Origin: Aplysia californica
Taxonomy: Eukaryota > Mollusca > Gastropoda > Aplysiida > Aplysiidae
DNA: 64,000 nucleotides
NCBI RefSeq assembly: GCF_000002075.1
Contig: NW_004797758.1
Location: forward strand, 87,254 to 151,253
Reading direction: 5' to 3'
Shown here: in pieces, positions 21,150 through 33,800 of the stretch
Position numbering within the stretch: the stretch's first letter is position 1
Layout of the letters: every line of letters starts with the position of its first letter
Notes under the pieces: generated by a model
What the model saw: only the letters and a program-made list of their open reading frames with translations
What the model was told of the DNA's origin: nothing
The model's database searches: none
Program-made: the position numbers and the translations under genes

Positions 21150-24100
21150 CACTAACAGGGCTGCCAACCATTCCAATTTTTTCGTAATCATTACAATTTT
21201 TTAGCTTCACTACGAAATTCAGATCTTAAGGCGATTCATTACGATTTTTACCATCAGCAGATTTTTGGCTCTTTTTTTATTTTACAAGTCTTAGTGCAGA
21301 CCTGTAAATCGTCCGCCAATAGTCGGAAAAACGCCCATCTCTAAATCAACTCCCCACCCCCTAAAAAAAGGAACAGCTGGCCCACTTCGTGCGAGTTAGC
21401 CATGTCCACAATAATACCATACATGAGTAGAAGCATCGCTGCTATGCTGCTGAGACCCAAGCAGTCTAAAAATTGATTTTATTGATCGGCGTGAGATGGT
21501 GTGCCTTCACCCCGCTCGCTTCGCCCAGCTCGATGCTTCCGCCACAACCTCTCTTTTGCCCCATTCAGACACTCGAAAGAATTAAATTGTTGTGGTGAAG
21601 AATGCGAAAGACGCGTAGTAGGCTACCATTTAGGCCTAACGATGCTCTTTTTTTGGCAGCCATTATTGTTTATCATTCTGATCACCTCGGCATGGTTGTC
21701 GATAAGTTCAGTCTACTTCAAAGCTTGATGTTTGTTGTGCACTTAGTGATGCTCGATAAGTTGATGCACGTGGAAGTTTTTCTGGATCTCTACCTAGACT
21801 TCATTCTAGTTTGAAGCTTGTGATTTACCTTAGGCCTAGATCTAGGCTTTTTATTTAGCGCAAACATTCAGTTCTCTGCATTTTTTCTTTTAAAAATTAT
21901 CTACATTCTAGATCTAGATATAATCTTGATTAGAATTAGATCTAGCGTGATCAGTGTAGAATTCTACTGTTAGATCCAGATCTACGCCAACAATGTTGTC
22001 AAAAAGCTTCTCAGCCTGCTATGAAGAAACCTCGCATTGAGCAGAAGTTCAAAGCTGACTACTCTGTTTCATGGCCGTTCATTTTTTCTTCATTGAAATT
22101 GGGTGACACTTACGCATTTTGCAAAACATGAGGAAACATGTGGGCTCAAAGATACGTCAACTTAGAGCTAATGCACAGAGCCAGATGAAACCGATCACCT
22201 TTCTTCAAGATTCCTCAGTTGTGGATTTTGAAAACAGTGTGACCAATGCAGAAATGCTGCTCATGAAGTTCATCATTGGACACAATATTCTTATTTCTGC
22301 CACTGACCATGCGGGAGAACTTTTCAGAGCTATGTTCCCTGACTCGAGATTGCAGCGAAATATGGAAGTGCATGGACTAAGACCACTGCAATATCGAAAT
22401 GTGAAAGTGAGCAGATGAGTGAGGAGCTGGCAGGAAGAATGCGGACTCAGCCCTTTTCATTAGCGACTGATGGAAGTAATGATTCTGGTGGCAACCAATT
22501 GTACCCTCTTGTTGTAAGGTGCTAGAACCCTGAGGAAGGGAAAGAGATCACAGATGTCCTGCATATTGCGGAATGTAAGGAGTCATCTACGGGAGAGCAC
22601 ATGTTCAACATCCTGGATGAGGGACTGAAGAAGCATTCCATTCCCTGGTCGAACTGCTTGTCATTTGGATGTGGCAATGCTTCTGTGATGATTGGGAAGC
22701 ATAAAGGAGTGGTAGCTCCAAGGCTGCCCCTGTCATCCTCTCCACATCGCAGCAAAGCAAGACAGCTCACAACTTACTGTGAATGTTGAAGAAGTTTTTA
22801 TTAATATGCATTATTATTTTGACAAAAGCTCTAAAAAGGAAAAACGAATTTGAAAAGTTTCAGGTGGCGACTGGAGTGGAGCTTTCTAAGATCTTAAAAC
22901 ATGGGGAAACAAGGCGGTTGTCTTTGTCATCCTGTATCAACAGATTGTTACAAAAATGGCCTGCTCTGGAAGCCTTCTTCAACGAGGAAAACAACACGAC
23001 CCCAAGGCTTCAGCAGATCATGGCCTTCTTTGCCAATCCAATGGCTAAGGCATACTGCCATTTTCTGAACAACGTTCTCCCTGTATTCATAAAGGCAAAC
23101 ACATTTCTGCAAACTGAAGATCCAGTATCCACCAGATGAAGGAGGCCCTTCAGAACATCTTCCTGGAACTTTTGGTTAGGTTTGTAAAGCCCAAAGCGGT
23201 CTCAGACTGCAGCAATATCTTTGAGGGCAATCATGGAGAGAGAACCAACCAAAAACACAGACAGGATGTTATAGTAAGCAAGGAGGTGAGAGATCACATC
23301 AGTAAAAAGGCAAGATTACTGCTGATGATGAGAAAGGTTTCTTTAATGAAGTTTGACTTTTTTTTTTCAGAGGCATGCACCTACATTTCTGAAAAGCTTC
23401 CCCTGTAAGACAAAGCCTTGCTCATGCCCAAGTCATTGATGTGAAGACCAGGATGGAACAGTCATACAACTCACTTTAACATTTTGTCAGGAAATTTCCA
23501 TGCCTGATTGGAGCTGAAGAGAGAGACAATCTGGAGGTAGAGTTTTCTAAGTATCAGACAGATAAGCTGAATCCACCAATTTCCAATGCTGAAAGAGTGG
23601 ATGTTGATGGCCAGCCAAAGTACAAGATACTCTCCAAGGCCATGCTGGGATTATTTGTCATCCCACACAGCAGTGCAGGACGTGAGAGAGTGTTCAGTTT
23701 GGTGAGGAAAGCCAAGATTGAATTCCGAACCTCAATGTTTACAGTAATCCTCTCGTCCCTGATGGTCCAGAGACTGAGAATGCTGTCAAGAGTCAAGAGA
23801 GGAGGTGTGCTACAAGGCCAAGTTCACAAAAGAGCAATTGAGCCGGACAAAGAACGCTTGCATGCACTCTTAGAATTCAAAGGCTTAACTGTTGAATTAA
23901 CATTGTAAATAGTCTGTAAATAGAAGCTAGGCCAGGCTAGTGATTTGGTAGTGGGCCTACATGTGCAGTGTAGATGGGTATGTAAAGAAGTATAGCGTGG
24001 ATTGAAGTATGTTACTTGTTGTGAATTTAAGGACTGTGTAAATATGTTTTTCTGGAGTTGAGGATGGAAATAGATTTGGCAAAAAATCCTTGATAAAAAC

Positions 24101-24387
24101 GAATTACTGTCACCAGAGCCTGAAATGCAACCGTAAAAGGCTAAATCCATTACATCAGTCATCTACCATTTTGTGATTTAAAAGGTGAGTTTAAAGCAAA
24201 ACTTTGACCTTCACATTTATTTAATTTTCGATAAGCCTTATTTTTCCGTAATTAAGACATATTTTGGTTGGTTGTAATATAGTAATTTGAAAATGAGAAG
24301 ACTATTACAAATTTTTATGGGAAATTACAAATTTTCTTCATGGTCATTACTAAAAACCATGGAGATGGGTTGGCAGCCCTGCACTAA
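21150..24387 (+). mobile_element. hAT-type DNA transposon, inactive
   Basis: The element runs from 21156 to 24381 (3226 bp). It starts CAGGGCTGCCAACC and ends with the exact complement GGTTGGCAGCCCTG. CACTAA flanks both sides (21150-21155 and 24382-24387). hAT elements normally make 8 bp target duplications, so the 6 bp match is either a shortened duplication or partly chance. The interior encodes a BED-finger hAT transposase in broken frames on the plus strand. It sits in the gap between the convergent JmjC and SLC25A17 genes. Confidence 0.88.
22027..23908 (+). pseudogene. hAT transposase, BED-finger type, broken
   Basis: The start (22027-22130) reads KKPRIEQKFKADYSVSWPFI then SSLKLGDTYAFCKT, a degraded BED zinc finger that stops at 22128. 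The frame from 22119 continues with KHVGSKIRQ and then SVTNAEMLLMKFIIGHN. The catalytic core appears as PFSLATDGSNDSGGNQLYPL near 22455, the first acidic motif of hAT enzymes. CLSFGCGNASVMIGKHKGVV follows near 22660, where the family's Asp (as in SDNAS) is replaced by Gly. The C-terminal dimerisation domain reads KAMLGLFVIPHSSAGRERVF then SLVRKAK near 23640-23720. Several stops and frame changes separate these parts, so no active enzyme is made. Confidence 0.85.
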
Positions 24388-24856
24388 TATCAGAGAACAT
24401 AAGAATTACATTCGCTGTAACAACCATCCATTCAACATGTCAAAAAAGTTTCAAATGCAATGGTGACTGATACTTAAGTGAATAACCCAAGAACTGCCAG
24501 TTACTGCTAGGAAAGAGCAAGAAACAAAAGAGGAAGAGAAAAGAAGTATGGCGTACCAGTGCTACCCACCAACTCCAACCACCCACATATGAACAACTCA
24601 CCACAGCTAAGTGACAATCTTATTATATTATAACAATTACACAAAATCTGACATTGAACAACTTGTCACTATGTGCATGCAAAAGACATACAATACACAC
24701 TGGTCCTCAGGACAAATAATTATGAGCCAACCTTGAGGATCGTTAGTTAGTCTGGCCTGATCCTTAATCGTGGTTCAATCGGTCAACTTAAACCAGTCAT
24801 GCAAAGGTAATCAAGCGACCAGAAAGGAATACAAATTTTAATGTGCTCATCCCTGC
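24388..24856. other. Intergenic, no feature
   Basis: Nothing recognisable lies between the hAT element and the SINE-like block. Confidence 0.5.
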
Positions 24857-24990
24857 ATACAGTTATGATAATAATTATAATAATAATAATACTAATAATT
24901 GCATTTATATAGCAAATTCTACCCACCCTCTGCAGCATGCTCAATGCGTTTTACCACTATTGTACACATTAGACATTACCAAAGTACTGG
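24857..24990 (+). repeat. SINE-like tail block
   Basis: An AATAATAAT run is followed by GCATTTATATAGCAAATTCT and a CATGCTCAATGCGTTTTACC motif. Together they match the general form of invertebrate SINE tails. A minus-strand relative is at 8565-8670 and another at 29925-30010. Confidence 0.55.
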
Positions 24991-24999
24991 AACAGTAGG

Positions 25000-25870
25000 A
25001 TGGACAGATCTGATTAGTCTACACAAGCTGTGACAGTTCAATGCATATCTTTGAATCATCTTTGGAAAAAGCATAATGCACAGGCAAGAGCAAGAGAAGG
25101 ACAAGGAAGGACATACCAAAGGTTACCATCTAAGTAACATCAGGAAGACTAAGAAGAAATGTTACCAAATTATACTTGAACACAATAAAACCATCATATT
25201 TGTGCTTAGCACTAACTGTGAGAACGTGATGTTAGTTCTGAATCATAAGTACAAGGAAATTTCACGAAATGTTGCAAAGCAATTGGCAACTACTAATTAT
25301 AAAGATGTGTCAACATTGGCAAGATTATGGGGTTTTAGCTCAACTTCATAGTATTACTCATTATTTAAGTTTAAGGAAAAACAAAGGCTTGAAAGTATAA
25401 ATTTGTAGCCTCTTTGGTTCCCATTGAAAACTTAAAAATTTGATTGAAATTTTAACTCTTAGAACACATAAAAACTATTTAATGCAACATTTTAAAAATC
25501 CCCAACAATACAAAATGGCATCAAAATACTATTTCTGAAGATGCTCTGATTAATAATAAACATTGACTAGAGTTTAGAAAGGAATTGATGGAACATTTTC
25601 CCCAAGTAAGTCTTCTCTTCAGCTTTCAGCTACTGAAGTGTTTAGAACATTCACAGTATGTAATTAGGACCTCAAAATTTGCCACTCGAATGCAAGCATA
25701 TTAGATGCTACACATACATGTTATCTTCCCCTGGGCCTGGATCACAGATGGGGAAAAACTTGACAAGACAAACAAACTAAACTTATGCACAGAGGCCAAA
25801 ATACAAGAATAAATGAGGCAGACCTGGTAGGTCATATGTCAGCAACATCTCTTACTGTACTAAAGGAACC
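25000..25870. other. Intergenic, no feature
   Basis: AT-rich sequence. The open frame at 25076-25351 is lysine- and asparagine-rich, has no recognisable domain and is probably chance. Confidence 0.45.
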
Positions 25871-25875
25871 AAATA

Positions 25876-26055
25876 TAGTGAAGTCTGCTCTTACCAAACA
25901 TGGTCAATCAGAAAAGAGCTGTAAACAGAGAGAAAAGAAAATCCCCAATTCTTTTTCCCTGTTTCTATTTGGGCAACCTCTCTAAATCGAAAAACCCAGT
26001 TAACCGAAAGAAAATTTAGCAGTCCCACGGATTTCAGTTTAAGTGGACTCCACTG
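25876..26055. mobile_element. Small TA-flanked pogo-type MITE
   Basis: The right end reads TTTAAGTGGACTCCACTG followed by TA at 26056-26057. The left end reads TAGTGAAGTCTGCTCTTACC preceded by TA at 25874-25875. The ends are imperfect inverted copies in the CAGTGGANTC style of pogo elements. A further fragment with the same AAGTGGACTCCACT end lies at 14350-14377. Confidence 0.55.
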
Positions 26056-26790
26056 TACAAGGTCTTCTACTAAGCAAATCAGTGAGATTGAAGATGATTG
26101 ACAGAGACAGTCATAGATGATAGCAAGTGACAGAGCAGGGGTCAGCAGCAACTATCAATCATGACAATACCAATAGTTCTCAGGTATACACTGACCATTA
26201 GGCACAAACCCCTGAATGCAAACCAGATACTTTGGCATGGGCAAGAACTGTAGAGGATCATTTCTTTTAACAGAATTATTTTTAAAATATTGTAATCAAT
26301 ATATATATATATAAATAGATAAACCCACAATTTGAGTCATACCATCAAGCTTTTACGAATAGGCATTGCACATAATACTTTTTTTGTTTATAAGTAGAAT
26401 ATACATCATTAAATGCAGGAAAAATGCAACGAAGCAAAGGGGATAATCAAATATAAACAAGGAAATGCAAAGTGTAGAAATACTGAGTTGGACTCGTGGC
26501 AAAAAGTAGCAATCGCAGACTAGTATCGACAGGGTCAATAATGTTAGTAATATGTAAAGTAAAAAGTTCCTGCTGAAGCAACGACAGGCAACATTCCCTG
26601 AAAGAAGGACAAAAATAGCTATACAACAAATGAACACAACATAAAACAGAGCTTTGTGCATTGAACTTTGCGTGGGAGAAACTTTAGGTCAACAAATAAA
26701 AAAGTCTGAGACCTGATGTCATCACAGACTCATTGACAAACAAAAGGTCGTTGTACCATTACGGGGACAAACTTTTGTTGCCCCACATGC
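26056..26790. other. Intergenic, no feature
   Basis: Only a short TA run (26298-26312) stands out. The minus-strand open frames at 26353-26661 are hydrophobic by composition and look like AT-rich chance frames. Confidence 0.45.
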
Positions 26791-27514
26791 TTAACTCTTT
26801 CCGGACGTATCGCCGATATATCGGCGCCAGTCCACACCCCTTGCAGACGTATCGCCGATATATCGGCGCGAGTCCACACCCCTTGCAGACGTATCGCCGA
26901 TATATATCGGCTGTAACGGGGTGCCTCAGTATTGTTTCATTTTAACATGATCTGTCATTCATAAATACTTTTTATTGCTATTGAAAAACTCGGAAAGGAT
27001 TTAGGAAATGAAAATGTCTAGTTTCACTTTGTCAAAGCGTGGGTTTAGGGAAAAACGAGTGAATTAGTTCTTGCTGTCTTGCATCAACAAAACAATGTAA
27101 CTGGACTCAGTATAAATATCATAACTCAAACACAAATTGAAATATTACTTTCAAATAAAAAGCTGCGCATTCAGAAATTTATGGATTATGCTCTTGGCCT
27201 GTATATGATAAGATACCTATGCTGATTTGCTTTCAAATGTTTGGTGAATGTAATTTTTTCCGTCAAAATTTATTTTTCTCATCACCATCGCCATTTCTAA
27301 CCCTTGTAATGCATACTTATGTTCAAAATTATTCCTTGTTTCATATTGGAATGTATTCCTCATTCAATTTCCTTCAATTTGATATATCATATGTTGCGTT
27401 TGGAGCGATGGGTATGCTTCTATGAAGTCATTTTGTACACCACCTGCACAGCCAAAGTGAGCCACAAGTTAATTATGTCTAGACCCCAAAAAAACTACGT
27501 CCGGAAAGAGTTAA
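26791..27514. mobile_element. piggyBac-type MITE with TTAA duplication
   Basis: TTAA occurs at 26791-26794 and 27511-27514, flanking perfect 15 bp inverted repeats: CTCTTTCCGGACGTA at 26795-26809 and TACGTCCGGAAAGAG at 27496-27510. A TTAA target duplication and short terminal repeats are the hallmark of the piggyBac superfamily. The interior of about 690 bp has no transposase. Next to the left terminal repeat is a three-copy tandem repeat (26804-26911). Confidence 0.88.
26804..26911. repeat. Three ~42 bp tandem repeats with a perfect palindrome
   Basis: Three units begin GACGTATCGCCGATATATCG. The first two each hold the 16 bp palindrome CGCCGATATATCGGCG and a CAGTCCACACCCCTTGCA-like linker. 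The third is slightly expanded (an extra AT) and diverges. The first unit overlaps the terminal inverted repeat, so the array grew from the MITE end. Confidence 0.9.
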
Positions 27515-28197
27515 AGTAAATAGTAAAGAATAATTTTAAATGATCGAAGCCTTAACTAATATCGCCACCAGTCTATAACTACATCCCGAAACGTTTCTCA
27601 CATGTCTTACATCAATTGCACCATTCTTTCCAAACGGCTCTCAGCCAAATGCAGCAGAAAGAATACCAGTACGCCATTTCGACAGACAAGGCAGTCTCTT
27701 AAGCATTCATACGAGAAAACACATTCGCACATGTGCTGCATCAGTAGGAAACCCTAACAATTCAAAGCCAGTTTCTTCCTGAGGGAGATGCAGAGAAAAT
27801 TTATCTCCATTTCTGGTTTTCTGACTGACTTCTTACCACTAGATTTTATCAATTTCACACTAAAGTAACAACATGCGTATTGTTAGATAAATGTTGCACA
27901 ATGGCTGCAAACTCAGAATGATTTGCTCTTTGACACTCTTCTACTACCTACCACCATCCATGTGCTGCAAATGCTAAAAATTCACAACATTCATTTTATT
28001 TTTTTTATTCGGCAGCCAAGATTCTTTGTGATCACTGATAAAAATGTATATAATTGTGGAAGATTAATGATTAATGAACTTGCAGACTATAAACAAATGA
28101 AATACTTTTTCTAAATTTTTCTTATTCAGTGCTTGAAACTACTTTCGAAGATAAGTCCATCCATTGTAAAAATACACTCTGGAAATAAAAATTTTTA
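27515..28197. other. Intergenic, no feature
   Basis: AT-rich spacer between the piggyBac-type and pogo-type MITEs. No gene or repeat is recognised. Confidence 0.5.
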
Positions 28198-28199
28198 TA

Positions 28200-29008
28200 C
28201 AGTGGAACTCGGAATCAACGAGGTCGCCGGGTCTGACCTAAAATCTCGTTGAATCTGAGTGTTCGTTATAGCAGGTTTTGTGCAGATAATTACAGGCACT
28301 GAGCAAGTAATGTATGAAGAGAAGTCACAAGTTGTGGCTGAAATGCCTGCATATTATGAGCTGTGTAAAAAAAAGACAGATTCGTTCAAATGCACACACC
28401 TGTTTCATCTCGATTGTTTACCAAAAAGTTGTGTAGCTGTGTAGAGCCTAGCATACGGCAACTTTTGATTCCGTAGACCAGCGCATAATTCATTACGTAG
28501 ATGTACGTCAAGACTAGCTTATCATTGTAATAATGATCAGTTGCCGAGGGGAAAAAAAGACTGTGACGCCTTTGTATCTGCGACGTTCAACGCCTGGACC
28601 GCTAGTGTCTCCCCTCCCCCGACAGGCACACACAGCCACACGTGTGCAGGCCGCCCATACGACCCCGACACACGCCAGAGTAGTCACGTGCGCGAGCCAA
28701 TAAGGCATGTGTTGGTATGAAAAAAGGCTGCTGATTGGTCGCATGGAATCGGCTAAGTGAATAATGGTACTCGATGCAGGTGCAATGGATGGTTCCTGGG
28801 AATGGATAAAGTTCGTTCTGGGAGAAAAAGGAGCAAAACCACGTATGCGGGGGCTGTTCATCCTGGAAGCGACCTCGTTGAATCCGAGCTCGCTGATTTA
28901 AGTGCTCGTTGAATCCAGGTTATTTTTATTGATTTTAAAGAAGAAAAAAAAAAGGGGGAATCTATCTCATCTCGTAGAATCCGAGCTCGTTGAATCCGAG
29001 TTCCACTG
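28200..29008. mobile_element. pogo/Tigger-type MITE, 809 bp
   Basis: It starts CAGTGGAACTCGGAATCAAC after a TA (28198-28199) and ends with the inverted form GTTGAATCCGAGTTCCACTG. The right TA is not preserved (AA at 29009-29010). The motif CTCGTTGAATCCGAG and variants repeat in the terminal 140 bp, as expected for transposase-binding sites. The interior is locally CpG-rich (about 28600-28700) and contains no readable transposase. Confidence 0.8.
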
Positions 29009-29010
29009 AA

Positions 29011-29924
29011 CTGGCCCTTTATGTAAAACACAAAAAAATAAAGCAAAATGTTTTTTTTCTGAACCTGAGGCTAAAAATAACTCCTCAGCAAAATTCAAGT
29101 TGTCTGGCCATCATCCAACAAAGAGCGCCACGCCAGAGTGGAGAAAGTGATGAGCGGTAAAGTTTATATTTATATGTTCATACATACCTCGGAAAAGTAC
29201 ATTTGATGAGACAAGCATTTAAAAAAATACTGGTCCATGATAAAATACTGTCAACAATCATCAAAGTTTACAAATTGCATTGCATTAAAAAATGCCACCT
29301 ATAACATTAGAAATGAGCAAGAACAAATCTAAAATATCCCTCTCACTGTCCTCAAAATACAACAAAATTTGAACAAAAGAACACATATAAATAATTGAGC
29401 AAACAATACAAAACCCCCTCAAAAGTGAAAAAAATCCAAGAATTAATTCATGAAATTGAAATGTCAATCATCGTCACCATAAATAATCATCATCATGATC
29501 ATCATAACCATCATCATCACCGACAGAAAACATAACAATTTGCACCATGTCAATACATTTTTACGTAACCTACAAAATTTTATGGGCACCAAAATCAGGA
29601 CAAGGGACCAAAAAAAGAAAAAGAAAAAAAAAGAACAAATTCATGAAATGTCATGTGTGTTGGGGACCTTCAGTCTACAGACCAGCAAGAAACACCTGGA
29701 CAGAGGACATGGTAAATCCTGACAAATGACACTTCCCTTCCACTACAAAGGTTGTGACATGTGAGTGGCACCTCACCAGTAGTGCTGTGATTTTGAGCCC
29801 AAGCATGAAGTCACAATTCATGCTATTCAGATACCGAGTGAAGATTCCACGGATAGCTCAAACACATCGGGGATGGACAGAGCCAAGCATTATAATTCTA
29901 TATTTCCAAACCATGCAGGTAATA
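29011..29924. other. Intergenic, simple repeats only
   Basis: A CAT/ATC-rich simple repeat lies at 29465-29525 and an A-rich run near 29605-29640. No gene is recognised. Confidence 0.5.
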
Positions 29925-30245
29925 ACAGACAGCATTTGTACAGCACAAATTCTTGCTCAACAGCAAGCTTTATGCGCTTTGCAATCTATATTACCCCAAC
30001 AGTCTCGATAGCATTCTGAAACAATCTCAACTCCCTGGAAAGCATACAGTGCAAGCTGCCATTTTATAGACGCTTAAACACTAACATACGGACAAGATCT
30101 TTCGCTGTCTATGGCCGAGTACCCATTCCCACTGGGTGAGGTGAAGAAAATTCATTTAAAGCGTCTTTCCCAAGGACAAAACGTTGGACCTGCAGCTCAA
30201 ATCCCCAAACCCGCCACCTCATGATTAAGACTATTGACGCTAAGT
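29925..30245 (-). repeat. tRNA-derived SINE, minus strand
   Basis: On the minus strand the order is a tRNA-like head (complement of about 30180-30245), the block GTCCTTGGGAAAGACGCTTT (complement of 30157-30176), CACCCAGTGGGAATGGGTAC (complement of 30119-30138), and a tail related to 24857-24990. This is the same family as the head fragment at 10655-10765. It sits about 590 bp beyond the SLC25A17 stop codon. Confidence 0.7.
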
Positions 30246-30833
30246 AGTGATCAGAGTTACACAGAAACCATGAAAATTTGAGCCCCCTCCCCCTCTTTCT
30301 CTAAATTCTGACAATAATTGCTCCTGCAACTTATTTTAGCTAAACACTTTCACTGAAAGCAAAATCTGTGTAGAACAAGCAAAAATAACCTGATACAAAT
30401 AACAGATTGTAGGAAATTCACACTTATATAAAATCCGATGGCACCTGGTTGATGTCTAGATTAAAATTTTGAGTTAAAATAGGTTCTGATAAAAATCTTT
30501 CTCTAAATAATATCAACAACAATTATTCCATGCACCCCAAATAAAAAATGTAATAGTATAAATAAGTATCACGACGAAAGACACTAACCACCTTTCATAC
30601 AAAGAAGTATTGACTATGTACAGACAGTTTACTGAAAAAGACCATTGACAAACATGACATAATGACCTCAATTCCCATCTATTTCACAGGACAAAAGTGA
30701 GGGATGTGTCCTTGGGGCAACTGCCAATAAATACAAAAGCAAAACATAAAAACATAACATCCACTAATTGCCCTGAAATAAAAGAAAGAAAAGTTACAAA
30801 GTAAAACTGTCCAAACTAATTTTTTCGTTAACG
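30246..30833 (-). other. SLC25A17 3' UTR or downstream flank
   Basis: AT-rich, non-coding sequence directly after the SLC25A17 stop (minus strand). No convincing AATAAA on the minus strand lies within it, so the transcript end is not located. Confidence 0.45.
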
Positions 30834-33800
30834 TCAAGCTTTGCCTTTTCCAGCACTCATCAGATGGAATATGGTGGAAGATATCTTCTCATAGGTGAAG
30901 AACATCAGGGCAGCCGTGAGAACAGTTTGCAACAGCTTCGACTCCATGCCCTTGTACAGAGAGCCAAAACCTCGGGTCCTGATGAGACATTCAAGACAAT
31001 AAGATCATTGATGAACACGGAAGTCCAAGGAAAAGTAAAACTGGCTAATCTAAGGAAACAAAGTGCATTCTCTCCAACAAAGACACATTAAGATTTTGTC
31101 ACAGTATGCTCCTCCTTTCTTGTCAAAAACCTATTGTCATTATATCTCTTGTTTTTCGTATGTTATTCTCTAGAAGCACTTCTAATCTTCAGTACTTAGA
31201 TGACCTAATTGTGTTCCAAGAGCTGTCTGTAAGACATGTTTTACTTTACTCAACAGTCAACTATTATATTTCTTTTTTTTTACATTAACAAGAAATTCCC
31301 GTGAGGCTAGCTAATACTATTACAAACCTACCAAATTATCAATGACTGAAGTCGGAAAAGTTACCACTAGTTTCTACTTTTCAAAGACAGAAATAGGGAA
31401 AATAAGAGCAGAGATCATGTTTGCAAGTCAAAAGTCTTTATACTTCAACTTGCTTCCAGATTGATGTTCCAAATCCCACCAATTATTTGAAAAGGTTGAA
31501 ACTATGTGCATCACTAGGCTGAATAAAGGCCAAAAAGGCTAAATGTTTATCAGCACAATATAGGAACAAGAAAGTCAAAAAAGTTGACTGCACACATGGA
31601 AAACATCGTTACGATAGTCAACGTAACTCTACATCCTGGAAATGCACTTTTCCTGGTGTTATTTGTTCACAATGAACTTTGCAAATTAAGGAAAGAAAAC
31701 AATTTTTCCTCTGTGGCTGAATTAATTGAGAAAATGATGTTATCAGGACCTCTGGGAAATACAGCCTGATTCAGAAATTTCCCAATGTTATCAGAAATAT
31801 GTAAAAATGCTGGTATATACCAAAAAATATATACTACCGTATTTTTTAAAAACTAAAGAATAAACTATCAAAATAAAATTTAGATCAACTTTTGATTAAC
31901 AAATAGGTCTAGAAAATCTTTATCAAGGCAGTATATCTTACCTGACTAAATGAATCAAGTTTTCCAGGAGAGTTTGAGAGGTTTCCAGCTTCGCATAACC
32001 AGCCTGATGAGAAAAAAATAATATGAACACCTTCAGTTCAACAACCTCTATTTTTCCCATTGTGAAATTATAAAAATATTCCCTAATGTGAACACTGCAT
32101 TTAGCCAAATTAAACGAGCAATTCAACCAGAACAGAGATCTTCCCAGCAAAACTGAAAAAGACAAATTGGTATTTTTGAATTTGGTTGATAGTTGTACCT
32201 TTGTTGCAACTTTTTATTCTCGGCAAATCCAGCATCATAATAAACACATCTTTTTAATCAGGAATGTAAACAACCAAATCATTAAAAAAGGCTGAAAGTA
32301 TTATGATTCAAAGAAAAAGGACAGAATGATAAATTCCCCCTACTCCTACAGAAAGCAGACGTACAAAAAATTTTACAATTACCCAAATTTTCCAATAGCA
32401 GTCAACACCAACACATATTAACACATTACACCCTAACTCGCCCGTGAATTCCCTTGCGCGCTCCACCCTGACTCGCCCAAAACAGCCCGCGCCGACCTAG
32501 CGTCTTTAGAAACGAAGTCTCACCTTGACGAGACTCTGTGGCCGAAACTTTGATTTGCATGGTTCTTGCAAAAAGTTTCTTCTTTTATTTGATACCGAAA
32601 CGAAATTTTTCGGGCCAGTAGTTTTAGTATTAGAGAGCCGATAGAAGTGCGATCGCGTTACCGACACTTCGTAGGTGTCTTGACTTGTTGAAAAGCAACA
32701 CAATTGAGTTCGAAAAAGGAAATAACGATGGATTTGAGGAAAAACAAGCCTATGACAAATCAAATGACTCAGATTTTGATGAAAACATTGTAGCAAGAGT
32801 TTGGGACCATTCAGATTGATCAGACGTAGAAAATCTAGAATTTAGATCTAGGGCCCAACCGCGAGGCTGAGAGTGAGAGTGACGGGTCGAACACCCCGAT
32901 TGAACTACAGTTAGAACATTTCCAACAATTTGCGCATACATAAAGTTATATTTTTCTGAAACTGCATTCATTATTCGTTTAAACTTTGATTTTTTTCAGG
33001 ATTTTTGGAATTTGTTTAGTATTTTTAAAATGTGTTTTTTAAACGCTTGTATTCACGGGAGGTGGGTTCCTTCCCCTTACATAGGATCTAACAATGGACT
33101 TCCCGTCCAGACCCTTAGGGTGTAATGTGTTAAAAAGATTTATTATTATCTAAAGCTCTCTTAAAATGGGGGAAGAGACAGGATTGTCTCGTTATCTATA
33201 CATACCCGCAGTCGACTCTGTACCACTTGCAGAGGATATGTGACAACTGTTGCCACAGCTTTTGCTATTGCGCCTATCAGGAAGTACATCAGTCCACTCA
33301 ATTCCTGAAAGACAAAGGCACAGGAGGAAATGAGGATACGTTTGAACTTGAATAGCAAAAATGAGAAGCAAAAAACAACCCCGTCCCCCTAAAAAAATGA
33401 CCATTGTCAGTCTCCACACTTTATTCTCAAGTCATGATAGGAAGGGAACATCTGGTTTCATTTTGTTCCTGTATAAAACAATGTGATAAACTAAATTTTT
33501 AAAATTCATACAGCATTCATTTAAGATTAAGACAGCCAATAAGTCGGTTTAAGTATAGTATACGTGAGTTCAAAATAAATATGGTTTCAGAAGAAAAAAA
33601 CCCAGTACATCTGCTGTGCTCATCTGATCCTTTGCAAATGTGACATAGTTATAAGTAAAGAGTTGTCTTGCTGTAAGACACTCGGGACTAACAGATTATT
33701 TTCTGACAGGAAATTCACAAGAGACTTGGACTGGAAAAAAAGATCTGCTGCACTGTGGCTACAGAAATTTCCCTCCAGCTAATCATCAAAATCTCAACTT

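Noticed and set aside
29495-29729. Lys-rich small proteins
   Set aside because: They are translations of CAT and A-rich low-complexity sequence.
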